DNA of 64,000 bases from Aidingimonas halophila (GTDB lineage: Bacteria > Pseudomonadota > Gammaproteobacteria > Pseudomonadales > Halomonadaceae). The stretch lies in assembly GCF_900106955.1 (NCBI RefSeq), contig NZ_FNNI01000001.1:496001-560000 (forward strand), read 5' to 3'. Shown one piece after another: positions 18,724 to 28,015 of the stretch (its first letter is position 1; each line of letters begins with the position of its first letter). The position numbers and the translations under genes are program-made. Below the pieces are notes generated by a model that ran no database searches, was not told the origin of the DNA, and was given only the letters and a program-made list of their open reading frames with translations.

Positions 18724-20214
18724 TCATGCTGAATGTTGTGCCGGGTGTTGATCACCTGACGGCACGACCGTCACTGTCAGACCATCGAGAGCTGTGACGA
18801 CGACATCATCGCCACGTCGAAGGGCCGTGTCGGCACGTGCGGTCCAGATCTCGCCATGCAACCGCACTTTGCCCTTGTTGTCATGAAAATCCTCGATCAC
18901 CACCGCAGGAGAGCCGATCAACTCTTCCTGCCCGGTGCGGGGTCGCCGTTTTCGCAGCCCCATGAAACGGGTCAGCGTCCACAGCATGAGCCCTGCCGCC
19001 AACAAGGCTACGCCCGCGATCATGGGGAGCGAAATCGAGAGGTTGTCTGCATCCATGAGTATCACCGAACCGATTACGAAAGCGGCTATGCCCCCGATAC
19101 CGAGAACCCCGAAGCTCGGCATCAGGGCCTCGCCGACGATCATCACCAGCCCCGCCAGGATCAACGCGAGGCCGGCATAATTGATAGGTAGCACCTGAAA
19201 CGCGAATAGCGCCAGCAACAAGCAGATGATGCCAATGGTGCCGGGTACCAGAGCCCCCGGATTGGCCAGCTCGAAAATAATGCCGTAGAACCCGATGATC
19301 ATCAGGAAGTACGCAACGTTGGGATTGGTGATCAGCGACAACAGCTCGGTTCGCCAGTCCGGATCGAATCGCACGATCGGCAGTTCACCAGTCTCCAACT
19401 CACGCTCGCCCTCATCCATGACCACAGTGCGGCCATCGATGTCAGACAGTAGTGTCTGAACATCGCCCGCCAATACATCGATCACGTCATATTCCAGCGC
19501 TTCATTCGCCGTGAGATTGACCGCCTCGCGCACTGCCTCTTCGGCCCAATCGGCATTGCGACCATGACGTTCGGCCAGACTACGAATATAGGAAACGGCA
19601 TCTTCCAGCACCTTGCGTTCCATCGCACTGTCGCCACGCCGTGGTGCTTCCTGTGATTCGCCGTCTTCTGCGTCGGCGCCGTTTTCCTCCGCTGATTCAC
19701 CATCGGAAGCCGATGAGGACTCCGTATTCTCGTCCTTTTCCTCACGGCTCTCCTCATTCTGGTCATCCATCCCCGGGAGTCCGCCCCCACCGATCTGGAC
19801 GGGCGTCGCCGACCCCAGGTGGGTCGCTGGCGCCATGGCGGCCACATGACTTCCATACATGAGGTAAGTACCTGCACTCGCCGCTCGCGCTCCACTGGGC
19901 GAGACATACATGACGACCGGCACTGGCGAGGCCAGCATGTCGCCGATCATGGCCCGCATGGAGGCATCCAGTCCCCCGGGGGTGTCAAGCTGCACGATCA
20001 CTACCTCGGCCTCGTTCTCCGTCGCCTTCTCCAGGCCACGCTGGAAATAATCGTAGGTTGCCGGCCCAATGGCACCATCGATGGTCATGAGCAACGCATG
20101 GCGTTGGTCGTCCTGGGCACTGGCATGCCAAAGAGACATCATGCCGAGCAACAGACACATCATGCTGAGCATGCCGATGACCCGGAAGCGCTTTACCCAT
20201 GACATCGCCTTCAT
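18724..20214 (-). CDS. nfeD: NfeD-type membrane serine protease
   Basis: Long-form NfeD (496 aa) with a signal anchor, a ClpP/crotonase-like protease domain, about five membrane helices and a C-terminal OB-fold ([22 protein letters not shown]). The likely catalytic dyad is Ser113 in AASAGTYL and Lys201 in ERKVLEDAV, by analogy with the archaeal 1510-N protease. Between them is an unusual strongly acidic insert (about residues 150-190, Glu/Asp/Ser-rich), absent from most homologues. It is the upstream gene of the nfeD-slipin operon and probably processes the slipin. Confidence 0.9.
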   Translation of the reverse strand: MKAMSWVKRFRVIGMLSMMCLLLGMMSLWHASAQDDQRHALLMTIDGAIGPATYDYFQRGLEKATENEAEVVIVQLDTPGGLDASMRAMIGDMLASPVPVVMYVSPSGARAASAGTYLMYGSHVAAMAPATHLGSATPVQIGGGGLPGMDDQNEESREEKDENTESSSASDGESAEENGADAEDGESQEAPRRGDSAMERKVLEDAVSYIRSLAERHGRNADWAEEAVREAVNLTANEALEYDVIDVLAGDVQTLLSDIDGRTVVMDEGERELETGELPIVRFDPDWRTELLSLITNPNVAYFLMIIGFYGIIFELANPGALVPGTIGIICLLLALFAFQVLPINYAGLALILAGLVMIVGEALMPSFGVLGIGGIAAFVIGSVILMDADNLSISLPMIAGVALLAAGLMLWTLTRFMGLRKRRPRTGQEELIGSPAVVIEDFHDNKGKVRLHGEIWTARADTALRRGDDVVVTALDGLTVTVVPSGDQHPAQHSA

Positions 20215-20387
20215 GACCTGTCCCCCGAGGATGGCGCTTGAACGTTAAGAGCGGGCGGTAGTGAAATCGTTCCCCGTTAATTGGCAAGTTAACAGCGTTA
20301 TACCGAGATAGGAAATCGTGCGTTATGCTCCACGACATCAATAGTGGTCCACACCCCACAAGGCCATGACGGAAGGCAACGTAGACT

Positions 20388-20699
20388 ATGACCGAATACG
20401 ATGAACGTATGCGACGATTGGCGGCCGTTCGTCCACGTCTGGTGTCATTTGCTCGACTCCAACTGCGCGATGCCGCGATGGCCGAGGATGCCGTACAGGA
20501 AGCGATTGCCACCGCCATCGACAAGAATGACACCTTCTCCGCGCGATCGGGCTACGAAACCTGGGTCTTCGGGATCCTCAAGTACAAGATCCTGGATGCC
20601 TTGAAGACTCAAAAGCAATACGCGACGTGGCAACCATTCGATGAAGCGCTCGAGGAAGACAACGTAAGGTTTGCTGCACTGACTCGACCAACTCGATAG
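20388..20699 (+). pseudogene. Truncated ECF-type sigma factor (region 2 only)
   Basis: The 103-residue product contains a clean sigma-70 region 2 (AEDAVQEAIATAI, then GYETWVFGILKYKILDALK) but ends soon after with no region 4, which contacts the -35 element. Family members are about 180-200 aa. No region 4 is found in any frame before the next gene 22 nt downstream, so the 3' half and any partner anti-sigma gene appear deleted. A residual role in binding polymerase cannot be excluded. Confidence 0.75.
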
Positions 20700-20720
20700 G
20701 TCCATTTCAAGGAGAAAACA

Positions 20721-21389
20721 GTGCTAGCCACGACAGTACGCCTCAGCACCATAGCCCCTGTTCTGCTCTGGAGCCTGATAACGCAAGCGGACTCCATTGC
20801 CTTTACCAATCAGGCCATTATCGACGACTGGTCGACAAAGTCGTTCGAGGGAGAAACCGAGTACGAACTGGTCGAATGGAACGGCGAACAAGTGGTGCGT
20901 GCGCGTTCTGAACAGCAAGCGTCGGCAAAATATCTGGAGCGTGGGATTGACCTTGAGGCAACGCCTTATCTTCACTGGTGTTGGCGTATCGACACGCAAT
21001 ACGAAGGGCTGGATGAAACGACGAAGCAAGGCGATGACTATCCGGCCAGGGTCTATGTCGCACGCAAGACAGGATTACTGCCCTGGCAGGTGGAATCCGT
21101 CAACTATGTCTGGTCTTCCAACCAGCCGCAAGGCACGCAATGGCCCAACGCCTTTACATCGCGTGCACAGCTGATTGCCGCCAGAGGCAAGGATGATCCC
21201 AGCGACCAGTGGATGGCCGAGGTCCGGGATGTGCGTGAAGACTATCAACGGCTTTTCGATTCACGTCCCGATCACGTCGACGGCGTTGCCTTGATGAGTG
21301 ATGGTGACAACGCCCATGTCGACGGCACCGCCTGGTTCACGAATCTCGGTTTCTCCGACTCGCCGGAGCCACCGGATTGCCCGGCTTGA
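20721..21389 (+). CDS. DUF3047 family periplasmic protein
   Basis: Exported protein of 222 aa with a signal peptide ending near TQADS. It matches the DUF3047 pattern: YLHWCWRIDTQYEG, GDDYPARVYVARKTGLL, VNYVWSS and a C-terminal VDGVALMSDGDN. These motifs resemble a carbohydrate-binding jelly-roll fold. The start is GTG 20721, preceded by AAGGAG. Function is unknown; it lies next to the ynjBCD transporter with a 52-nt gap and may share a transcript. Confidence 0.8.
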   Translation: MLATTVRLSTIAPVLLWSLITQADSIAFTNQAIIDDWSTKSFEGETEYELVEWNGEQVVRARSEQQASAKYLERGIDLEATPYLHWCWRIDTQYEGLDETTKQGDDYPARVYVARKTGLLPWQVESVNYVWSSNQPQGTQWPNAFTSRAQLIAARGKDDPSDQWMAEVRDVREDYQRLFDSRPDHVDGVALMSDGDNAHVDGTAWFTNLGFSDSPEPPDCPA

Positions 21390-21441
21390 CCCCTTTATAG
21401 GATCGAGAGGAACCAACTGGCTCACAAGGAGCGATAATACG

Positions 21442-22647
21442 ATGCGAATCTCGGCATGGATTCTGCTTGCCTCGTCACTAATTACCACCCAGGCGATTGC
21501 CGCTCCCGATCCGGCCGACTGGCACGCCGTTGAAGAGCAGGCCGCGGGACAAACGGTTTACTGGCATGCCTGGGGAGGAGACGCGAACACCAATGCCTAT
21601 ATCGAATGGGTCGCGGATCGGCTGGCGAACCAACACGACATCGAGTTGGTGCATGTCAAGGTGGACGATGCCAGTAGCGTCGTCTCGCGCGTGCTGGCGG
21701 AGAAATCCGCGGGCAACGACGACGAGGGAGCCGTGGATCTCATCTGGATCAATGGCGAGAACTTCGCTTCCATGAAGGCCAGTGACTTGCTATTCGGCCC
21801 ATTCGCCGAGCGGCTGCCTCATTTCCCGTTGACACGTCCCGACGAGCACCCGGAAATGCGCACCGATTTCACGGTTCCCACGGAAGGGCTCGAAGTCCCG
21901 TGGGGGCGTGCACAACTCACCTTCTATTACGATAGCGAGCGGGTCGAGACACCACCCCGAGATATTGATGAACTGCTGGAATGGGTCCAGGAGAATCCCG
22001 GACGGTTCAGTTATCCGCAAGTGCCCAATTTTCTGGGAACCACCTTCCTCAAACAGGCATTGATTTCTCTGGCAGAGGACAAGGAAGCGCTCTATGGGCC
22101 TGTCGAGGATGCCGACTTTGAAACCGTTACTGCCCCGCTGTGGAACTATCTCGATGCACTGCATCCTTACCTATGGCGCGAAGGGCGGCGGTTTCCCGAA
22201 AGCGGCAGTGCCATGCAGCGCTTGATGGGAGATGGCGAATTGACATTGACCTTTACTTTCAACCCCTCGTCACCCGCAGCTGCCGTGGCGGATAACCAGT
22301 TGCCTCCCAGCACGAGAAGCTATCAACTCGAGGGGGGAACGCTGGGCAATGTGCATTTCGTCGCCATTCCATTCAACGCCAGTCATAAGGCCGGCGCCAT
22401 GGTGACAGCCAATTTCCTGCTGTCACCGGAGGCGCAGGCTCATAAGCAGGACATCGATGTATGGGGCGACCCCACCGTACTGGACGTATCCAAGCTGGAC
22501 AGCGAGGCTCGCGAGGCATTTGCGGATAGCCAAGAGGTGCCGGCAGCGCTGTCTCCCGAAGACACTGCCGAGACGCTGGCCGAGCCTCATCCCAGCTGGA
22601 CCGAACGCCTTGAAGAGGAATGGCTGACACGCTATGGCAATCGTTGA
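21442..22647 (+). CDS. ynjB: YnjB-like ABC transporter substrate-binding protein
   Basis: Periplasmic binding protein of 401 aa; the signal peptide ends at QAIAA. Motifs shared with E. coli YnjB include VYWHAWGGD, DLIWINGENF and VPWGRAQLTFYYD near the substrate groove. AAGGAG is upstream of ATG 21442. It is the first gene of ynjBCD, an uncharacterised ABC importer of the iron/polyamine/thiamine superfamily; a thiamine- or metal-like substrate is a guess from that superfamily only. Confidence 0.88.
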   Translation: MRISAWILLASSLITTQAIAAPDPADWHAVEEQAAGQTVYWHAWGGDANTNAYIEWVADRLANQHDIELVHVKVDDASSVVSRVLAEKSAGNDDEGAVDLIWINGENFASMKASDLLFGPFAERLPHFPLTRPDEHPEMRTDFTVPTEGLEVPWGRAQLTFYYDSERVETPPRDIDELLEWVQENPGRFSYPQVPNFLGTTFLKQALISLAEDKEALYGPVEDADFETVTAPLWNYLDALHPYLWREGRRFPESGSAMQRLMGDGELTLTFTFNPSSPAAAVADNQLPPSTRSYQLEGGTLGNVHFVAIPFNASHKAGAMVTANFLLSPEAQAHKQDIDVWGDPTVLDVSKLDSEAREAFADSQEVPAALSPEDTAETLAEPHPSWTERLEEEWLTRYGNR

Positions 22648-22665
22648 TCCCCAAGACGCGATGTC

Positions 22666-24381
22666 ATGACTCATTCTCTTCGCAACCGCCTATTCTTCCA
22701 GTCGGTTCGTATTGCCCCCTGGCTGGCCATGGCGCTGTTGATCGTTCCGGTGGCCGGTGGGCTCGCCGGTATCATCGGGCCTGCCTTTGGCTGGCTTCCG
22801 GCTCTCGACGGCCATGCCCTCGGCCTGGCGCCGTGGCGGACGCTATTTCGTCAACCAGGTCTACTCGACATGGTCGGGTTGAGTCTGTTCACGGCGCTGA
22901 CAAGTTCGCTGGGAGCACTATTGCAGGTCGTTCTGTTGCTGGGTGCACTGCTGGAAAGCAGAATATTCCGGCTCATCCAGCGACTTCTCTCCCCTTTGCT
23001 GGCTGTCCCCCATGCTGCTGCCGCTATCGGTATCGGCTTCCTGTTGACTCCTTCCGGTCTGGCGAGTCGGCTTTTATCCCCCTGGTTGACGGGCTGGGAT
23101 CATCCCCCCGACTATCTATTTCCCGGCGATCCTTATGGCGCCAGCCTGATTCTAGGACTCATGGCCAAGGAACTGCCGTTCCTGCTGCTGATGAGTCTCG
23201 CGGCGTTGCCTCAATGTCAGGCAAGAGAGCATCTACACGTTGCCCGAACTCTTGGTTACTCCTCCCTGACAGCTTTCCTCAAGGGGGTGCTTCCCAATCT
23301 GTACCCGTTGATTCGCCTGCCGGTTTATGCCGTGATCGTGTTTGCCAGTGCCACCGTCGATGTCGCCATGATCCTGGGTCCGTCCAATCCGACGACATTG
23401 GCGGTAAGCGTCGTGCGATGGCTCAACGACCCGGACCTGTCACGCCGCTTCATGGCATCGGCAGCAGCACTGACGCAACTGGGCGTTACGCTAACGGCAT
23501 TGCTGATCTGGTGGTTGGGGGAGCGCTTGGTCATCAAACTGTCATCTGGCTGGCTGACCAATGGACAGCGCCGGCACGCCGATACCTGCCTCGCCTGCCT
23601 CGCCAGCGGACTTATCTGGTTCATGCTCACCTTACTGGGCGCCAGCCTTCTGGGGCTCATCCTGTGGTCGCTGGCAGGTTACTGGCCATTCCCCCAGGCC
23701 TGGCCATGGCCCTTGACAGCCGACAACTGGCGCTCGGCAACCGACAACGCCTTGAGCCTTCTGGGCCAAACCAGTCTGATCGCCGTCACGGCCACGCTCT
23801 TATCCTTGACTGTCGTGGTGGGGTGCCTGGAATCTGAAATCCAGTATCGACGTCGCATGCGCCCGCGCTCACAACTGATACTTTACCTCCCACTGCTGGT
23901 ACCACCTGTCGCCTTTCTCTTCGGACTGGTACAGCTACAGGCCCAGTGGCGACTCGCGCCCGGTTGGTTCGCGGTGACCCTGGGCCACATGTTGTTCGTG
24001 TTGCCGTATGTCTTTCTCTCGTTATCGGAGAGCTACCGTCATCTGGATCCGCGCTGGGCTCAAGTCGCCGTCAGCTTGCAAGCATCGCCACTCGAGGTCT
24101 TCTGGCGGATTCGACTGCCGCTATTGACCGTTCCGCTGCTGGTGGCGACCGCCGTGGGGTTTGCAGTCAGTGTCGGCCAATTCCTGCCTACCCTGTTGCT
24201 GGGTGCCGGTCGTGTCACCACCCTGACGACCGAAGCTGTCAGTCTAGCCGGTGGTGGAGACCGTCGATTGACCGCCGTATATGCGTTATTGCAATTGACA
24301 TTACCGGCAATCGGGTTCGGCCTGGCAATCGGATTACCGAGACTCTTGCTGCGCAATCGTCGCGATCTTCAGCCCTCATGA
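22666..24381 (+). CDS. ynjC: YnjC-like double ABC permease
   Basis: Inner-membrane permease of 571 residues with two fused membrane domains of about six helices each. The domains have EAA-like loops (about LHVARTLGYSSLTAFLKGV and PRWAQVAVSLQASPLEV). A single polypeptide thus replaces the two permeases of most importers. It begins 18 nt after ynjB, and its TGA overlaps an ATG four bases long near ynjD, although the better ynjD start is 12 nt further. Confidence 0.87.
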   Translation: MTHSLRNRLFFQSVRIAPWLAMALLIVPVAGGLAGIIGPAFGWLPALDGHALGLAPWRTLFRQPGLLDMVGLSLFTALTSSLGALLQVVLLLGALLESRIFRLIQRLLSPLLAVPHAAAAIGIGFLLTPSGLASRLLSPWLTGWDHPPDYLFPGDPYGASLILGLMAKELPFLLLMSLAALPQCQAREHLHVARTLGYSSLTAFLKGVLPNLYPLIRLPVYAVIVFASATVDVAMILGPSNPTTLAVSVVRWLNDPDLSRRFMASAAALTQLGVTLTALLIWWLGERLVIKLSSGWLTNGQRRHADTCLACLASGLIWFMLTLLGASLLGLILWSLAGYWPFPQAWPWPLTADNWRSATDNALSLLGQTSLIAVTATLLSLTVVVGCLESEIQYRRRMRPRSQLILYLPLLVPPVAFLFGLVQLQAQWRLAPGWFAVTLGHMLFVLPYVFLSLSESYRHLDPRWAQVAVSLQASPLEVFWRIRLPLLTVPLLVATAVGFAVSVGQFLPTLLLGAGRVTTLTTEAVSLAGGGDRRLTAVYALLQLTLPAIGFGLAIGLPRLLLRNRRDLQPS

Positions 24382-24389
24382 GGTATTCG

Positions 24390-25046
24390 ATGTCCAATAA
24401 CGATGCCGACAACGCCCTTCACCTGGAGGCCATCGATATTCGCCTTCAGGGAACCCCTCTTGTAGCCATCGATACCCGCATCGAGCCAGGTGAAGTCTTG
24501 ACCGTCATGGGCCCCTCAGGGGTCGGCAAGTCGACGCTGCTTGCCTTTATTGCCGGCTTCCTCGATCCCGCCTTCTCGGCCAGAGGGAACGTATGGCTGC
24601 GGGGCCGAAATCTGGCTCGATTACCTGCCGAGCAACGGCGACTGGGGCTCCTCTTCCAGGACCCGTTACTGTTTCCCCACCTGAGCGTCGGCGGCAATCT
24701 GGGCTTCGGCCTTCGTCGCGACCATTCACGACGAGACCGTTATCACGCTATCGAAACGGCACTAGCGGAAATCGGCCTGTCCGGTTACGCCGACCGAGAC
24801 CCCGCCACTCTCTCCGGCGGTCAACGCTCCCGGGTCGCTTTGATGCGTGTACTCCTCTCACGACCAAACGCCATGCTGCTTGACGAACCTTTTTCCAAAC
24901 TGGATACGGCACTGCGTGAAGACATGCGCAGTCTGGTCTTTTCACGCATTCATCAGGAGAACCTGCCGACATTGATGGTCACTCACGACGAGGCGGATGC
25001 CGAGGCGGCAGGGGGACGAGTCCTGCGATTGATGCCACCTTACTGA
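24390..25046 (+). CDS. ynjD: YnjD-like ABC transporter ATP-binding protein
   Basis: ATPase of 218 aa. Walker A GPSGVGKST at residues 41-49, Q-loop LLFQDPLLFPHL, signature LSGGQRSRVALMRV, Walker B MLLDEPFSKLD and H-loop VTHDEAD are all present. It has no C-terminal regulatory domain, as expected for YnjD. The start ATG 24390 has GAGG six bases upstream and lies 8 nt after the ynjC stop. The convergent DUF302 gene ends 26 nt downstream. Confidence 0.9.
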   Translation: MSNNDADNALHLEAIDIRLQGTPLVAIDTRIEPGEVLTVMGPSGVGKSTLLAFIAGFLDPAFSARGNVWLRGRNLARLPAEQRRLGLLFQDPLLFPHLSVGGNLGFGLRRDHSRRDRYHAIETALAEIGLSGYADRDPATLSGGQRSRVALMRVLLSRPNAMLLDEPFSKLDTALREDMRSLVFSRIHQENLPTLMVTHDEADAEAAGGRVLRLMPPY

Positions 25047-25071
25047 ATCCCCGACATCACCGGAACATGCT

Positions 25072-25548
25072 TCAGTCGTTCGCCTCTGTCACGTCAGCGG
25101 CAATGGCCTGCAACGCTTCATCGAGATTTTCCAGAGGCAAACCATCGCACTCTGCCAACCCATGACGATCGGCGAGGTAATCCATGGAATTCCATTCCAG
25201 CATGACGCCTTCATCCGTTTCGCGGATCACCATTTTCATGGGCAGATCCAACGCGGTACGCCCCTGGCACTGCATCAAGGGCGTTCCGGCCTTCGGATTG
25301 CCGAAGATGGCAGTCCGGGTTTCCGGCAATGACAGATCGGCGTCAGCCGCTGCCGACGCATGGTCCACCAACGCCACCAGGTTAATGTCACGCGCATCGA
25401 GCGCGTCACGCAGCCGATCTTCAGCAACATCGACCGAGACGTCGACATGTCGATGCTCGATACCATTGCCGGCTTCATGTGCCGATACGGTCAGGGAGCA
25501 AGACATCATGATGGCTACTGTCAGAGGTGCCCATCCGAGTGTTCGCAT
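25072..25548 (-). CDS. DUF302 domain periplasmic protein
   Basis: Exported protein of 158 aa; signal peptide to VSAHE. The DUF302 fold is recognisable in VSVDVAEDRLRDAL, IFGNPKAGTPLMQCQGRTALDLPMK and the end (LDEALQAIAADV). DUF302 proteins are small alpha/beta proteins sometimes linked to heme or sulfur metabolism; the role is unknown. ATG 25548 is chosen for the AGGAG site and clean signal peptide, dropping 42 unsupported residues. Confidence 0.82.
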   Translation of the reverse strand: MRTLGWAPLTVAIMMSCSLTVSAHEAGNGIEHRHVDVSVDVAEDRLRDALDARDINLVALVDHASAAADADLSLPETRTAIFGNPKAGTPLMQCQGRTALDLPMKMVIRETDEGVMLEWNSMDYLADRHGLAECDGLPLENLDEALQAIAADVTEAND

Positions 25549-25702
25549 TCCGGATCTCCTATACCCGAAGTCAATGACGCCATTCGACCTACAGTCTGGC
25601 CGAATCGCCTCCACAGCATAATACGATGAAACGGTGAACGCCTTGCCCATTTCATGACTGATACCAGATAACACCCCATCGCCTGCAATAACCGCGCTTG
25701 AT

Positions 25703-25719
25703 TACTGGAACGATCAGTA
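25703..25719. promoter_or_regulatory. Candidate TetR operator
   Basis: TACTG and CAGTA arms separated by 7 nt (TACTGGAACGATCAGTA), 13 nt upstream of the tetR ATG. The spacing and position fit autoregulation by the TetR protein, but this is inferred from symmetry alone. Confidence 0.45.
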
Positions 25720-25732
25720 CTAAATTAAAACC

Positions 25733-26323
25733 ATGACACGCGGACGCCCCATGAATTTCAATCCGGAGCAGGCACTCAGTGCTGCCATGCATGCTTTTTG
25801 GGCACAAGGCTATCAGAGCGCCTCGACCCAGGCGCTTCTCACGGCTATGCAGCTCTCGCGCAGCAGCCTTTACCAAACGTTTGGCAGCAAGGAAGCTCTG
25901 TTCATCGAAGCGCTGAGTCGTTATCGCACGACATTGCTTCGAAACCTGGAAAAGCGGTTGGACGATGCGATGTCGGCACGCCGATTCCTGGAGACCCTGT
26001 TCCACGATACTGCCGCCGATGCCGGCAGTGAACGAGCGGCCTGGGGATGTCTGATCTTCAATTCCGCGAATGAACTGGGTCACCAGAATAATTTGCCATC
26101 ACGCCATGCCCGTCAAAGCGTTACGGCCATTACTGACCTGTTCCAGCACGCCGTGGAGCAAGCACAGCAGGAAGGGGATATCGACCCAGAGCATAATGCC
26201 AGATCGCTGGCGCTGTATTTGACCATGGGAATGGCAGGACTCAGAACCTTGTTGAAAAACGGCGCAACCGCTGAAGAAGCGCATGCCAGCGTTACTCTAC
26301 TTTTCACTAGTGTCTTTCGATAA
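25733..26323 (+). CDS. TetR/AcrR family transcriptional regulator
   Basis: Helix-turn-helix repressor of 196 aa. The N-terminal DNA-binding region (MHAFWAQGYQSASTQALL, then LSRSSLYQTFGSKEALF) is typical; the ligand domain has the C-terminal helix pattern of the TetR_C_16-like groups seen with NemR/AcnR-type regulators. The AhpD-like gene follows in the same direction after 65 nt, so that enzyme is a probable target. A dyad just upstream of the start may be the operator. Confidence 0.87.
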   Translation: MTRGRPMNFNPEQALSAAMHAFWAQGYQSASTQALLTAMQLSRSSLYQTFGSKEALFIEALSRYRTTLLRNLEKRLDDAMSARRFLETLFHDTAADAGSERAAWGCLIFNSANELGHQNNLPSRHARQSVTAITDLFQHAVEQAQQEGDIDPEHNARSLALYLTMGMAGLRTLLKNGATAEEAHASVTLLFTSVFR

Positions 26324-26388
26324 GCTTTTTTTATCAATTCTGGAACGAAGTATCCAAAAATCACCGCCCATACAAAAGGAGACACACC

Positions 26389-26952
26389 ATGTCAGCCGAC
26401 TATCGTATGCAAATGGCACCACAAACGCTCGACAATGCCGATGACAAGGCTAAACCGCTTCTGGAAGCTGCCAAGGGCAACCTTGGTTTCGTTCCGAACA
26501 TGTATGAAGGGATGGCCAAAGCCCCAGGTGTCCTGAGTACTTACATGCATGGTTACGAATGGTTCCGAGAAAATTCAGGTTTTACTCCAGCGGAACAGGA
26601 AGTCGTGTTTCTGACTCTCAGTCGCCTGAACGGTTGCCGCTACTGCATGTCCGCTCATAGCATGCTGGCCGAAAAGGTATCGCAGGTACCGGAGGACGTA
26701 CTGGACGCGCTGCGCAATGATCGATCGATTCCCGATGAAAAGCTGGCGGCACTGAGCCACTTCACGCGCGTCATGTTCGATACTCGTGGCATACCTGGCC
26801 AGACGGATGTCGCTACGTTTCTCAAGGCCGGCTATGAAGAGCAGCACATCCTGCAACTCATATTGGCCCTTGCCGTCAAGACACTCTCCAACTATTCCAA
26901 CCACGTCAATCATCCGGAAGTGGATGACGCTTTCTCGGGTCATGCCTGGTAA
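26389..26952 (+). CDS. AhpD-like / carboxymuconolactone decarboxylase family protein
   Basis: Small peroxidase-like protein of 187 aa. The active-site motif CRYCMSAH gives Cys83, Cys86 and His90, the AhpD redox and proton-relay set, so thiol-dependent peroxide or electrophile reduction is likely. A strong AAAAGGAG precedes the ATG. The upstream TetR gene suggests inducible expression by an electrophile or oxidant. A perfect 10-bp hairpin follows its stop. Confidence 0.85.
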   Translation: MSADYRMQMAPQTLDNADDKAKPLLEAAKGNLGFVPNMYEGMAKAPGVLSTYMHGYEWFRENSGFTPAEQEVVFLTLSRLNGCRYCMSAHSMLAEKVSQVPEDVLDALRNDRSIPDEKLAALSHFTRVMFDTRGIPGQTDVATFLKAGYEEQHILQLILALAVKTLSNYSNHVNHPEVDDAFSGHAW

Positions 26953-26964
26953 AGTGATATCGAT

Positions 26965-26995
26965 TCAGCCATGCGTCATGATGAGGCATGGCTGA
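26965..26995 (+). terminator. Hairpin after ahpD-like gene
   Basis: TCAGCCATGC and GCATGGCTGA form a perfect 10-bp stem with an 11-nt loop, 12 nt after the stop codon. No T-run follows, so termination strength is uncertain. Confidence 0.5.
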
Positions 26996-27083
26996 CTTCC
27001 TCCGCCCGCGCCTGACGTTGCCAATGACGCAACGTCGAAGGATGCACACCGAAGTTATTCGGAATGGATAGCTCCAGCGTCTT
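26976..27083 (-). mobile_element. Possible IS3-family OrfA fragment
   Basis: In a different minus-strand frame from the TTL-like ORF, the translation contains NNFGVHPSTLRHWQRQA, which resembles the helix-turn-helix of IS3-family OrfA transposases (K-T-L-x-E-L then GVHP-S/T-x-L/I-x-x-W-x-x-Q-A). It sits exactly where the TTL homology ends, so an IS insertion followed by decay would explain the truncation. About 35 codons only; the match is by eye. Confidence 0.35.
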
Positions 27084-27697
27084 GGCAGTTTGGCGAACCC
27101 TTGTCGATAGAGATAGACACGCAGAGGGTCGATGGAGGCGATCAATACATAGAGTCTCAGCACGTACTTGTGCCCACGGATGGTATGAGGCGTCGAAAGA
27201 TATTCCTGCACCATCCAGTTCTGCTGCATCGGGACGGCAGAGACATCTTGCAGGACACGGACGCCCTTGCCTTTGGACGCATTGGTGGGCTTGAGAATCC
27301 ATCGTGCCTCGGGATACCGTCGCGCCCGTTCCTGGAGCGCGTGGTAGTCTTCCGGCATTACGTAGGCAGACGGAAAGAAAGCAGTCCTCGCTACGTGTTC
27401 ATGGGACGCACCGTACGCCTGAATCATCCGGTCTCTCATTGCCACGAGCGTCTCGTGCAGACGACTCTTGACCGTCAGGGCGTTGTTTCCCGGGATATGG
27501 TTGAGCTTACGGTGGGGGGACACCTTGCGAAACTGTGCCGGATCAGGCATGCCGGTATACCACCCCGCCTCCCATTGCTCGGGGCTACCCGGAACCCAAC
27601 CCTTCGCAGCCAACGCTTCACGAAAGAAAAGATCCTGCTCATCGCTACGCTTACCCCTCAGCCAATAGCGACGTGGGCACTCCGAATGTTCCGTCAT

Positions 27698-28015
27698 CAG
27701 TGGCATCTCCCATCGGTTCGGCATTGTTGTCGTTATCTTTTTGTCGCGCCTGAACCGTGAACCTTACACGCGAGAGATAAAAAGCATTTCGTGATATACA
27801 AGTGCAAACTTGAGAGGAAAAAGAGATGTTTGTAAGACGCTGAACAAAAGGATACGTCATGGTATTTCGAGAGATCCCACACCAGCCCCTGCAATAGCAT
27901 TGCTCCAAGCCCTGGCCTCTAGGGATTGCTCCCAATGGCTGGCCAGGGAATGCAGGTCAGAGCCCTGGCAGTCACTGATAGTTGAGTTTATAGTGCCTTT
28001 CCACAACACTCACGA
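27698..28015. other. 318-nt gap upstream of trkH
   Basis: No gene is supported. A 7-bp hairpin GCCAGGG/CCCTGGC (27942-27969) lies 47 nt before the trkH start region, and CCCTGGC-like words recur near 27909. An ORF on the minus strand (27651-27935) has no family features. Confidence 0.5.

Larger units (their letters stand above)
26906..27697 (-). pseudogene. TTL-like (tubulin-tyrosine ligase fold) gene with foreign 3' end
   Basis: The N-terminal 195 or so residues resemble the bacterial tubulin-tyrosine-ligase-like ATP-grasp family: ARWILKPTNASKGKGVRVL and KYVLRLYVLIASIDPLRVYLYRQGFAKL. Family proteins continue with an Asn/Asp-containing ligase core, but here the reading frame switches to an arginine-rich, low-conservation tail (from about nt 27100 down) and overlaps the 3' end of the convergent AhpD-like gene. 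I read this as a 3' deletion. ATG 27697 with GGGAG is the most likely start. Peptide ligase activity is unlikely to survive. Confidence 0.6.

Noticed and set aside
27651-27935. 94-codon minus-strand ORF near trkH
   Set aside because: No similarity or ribosome site, and it overlaps the 5' end of the TTL-like gene.
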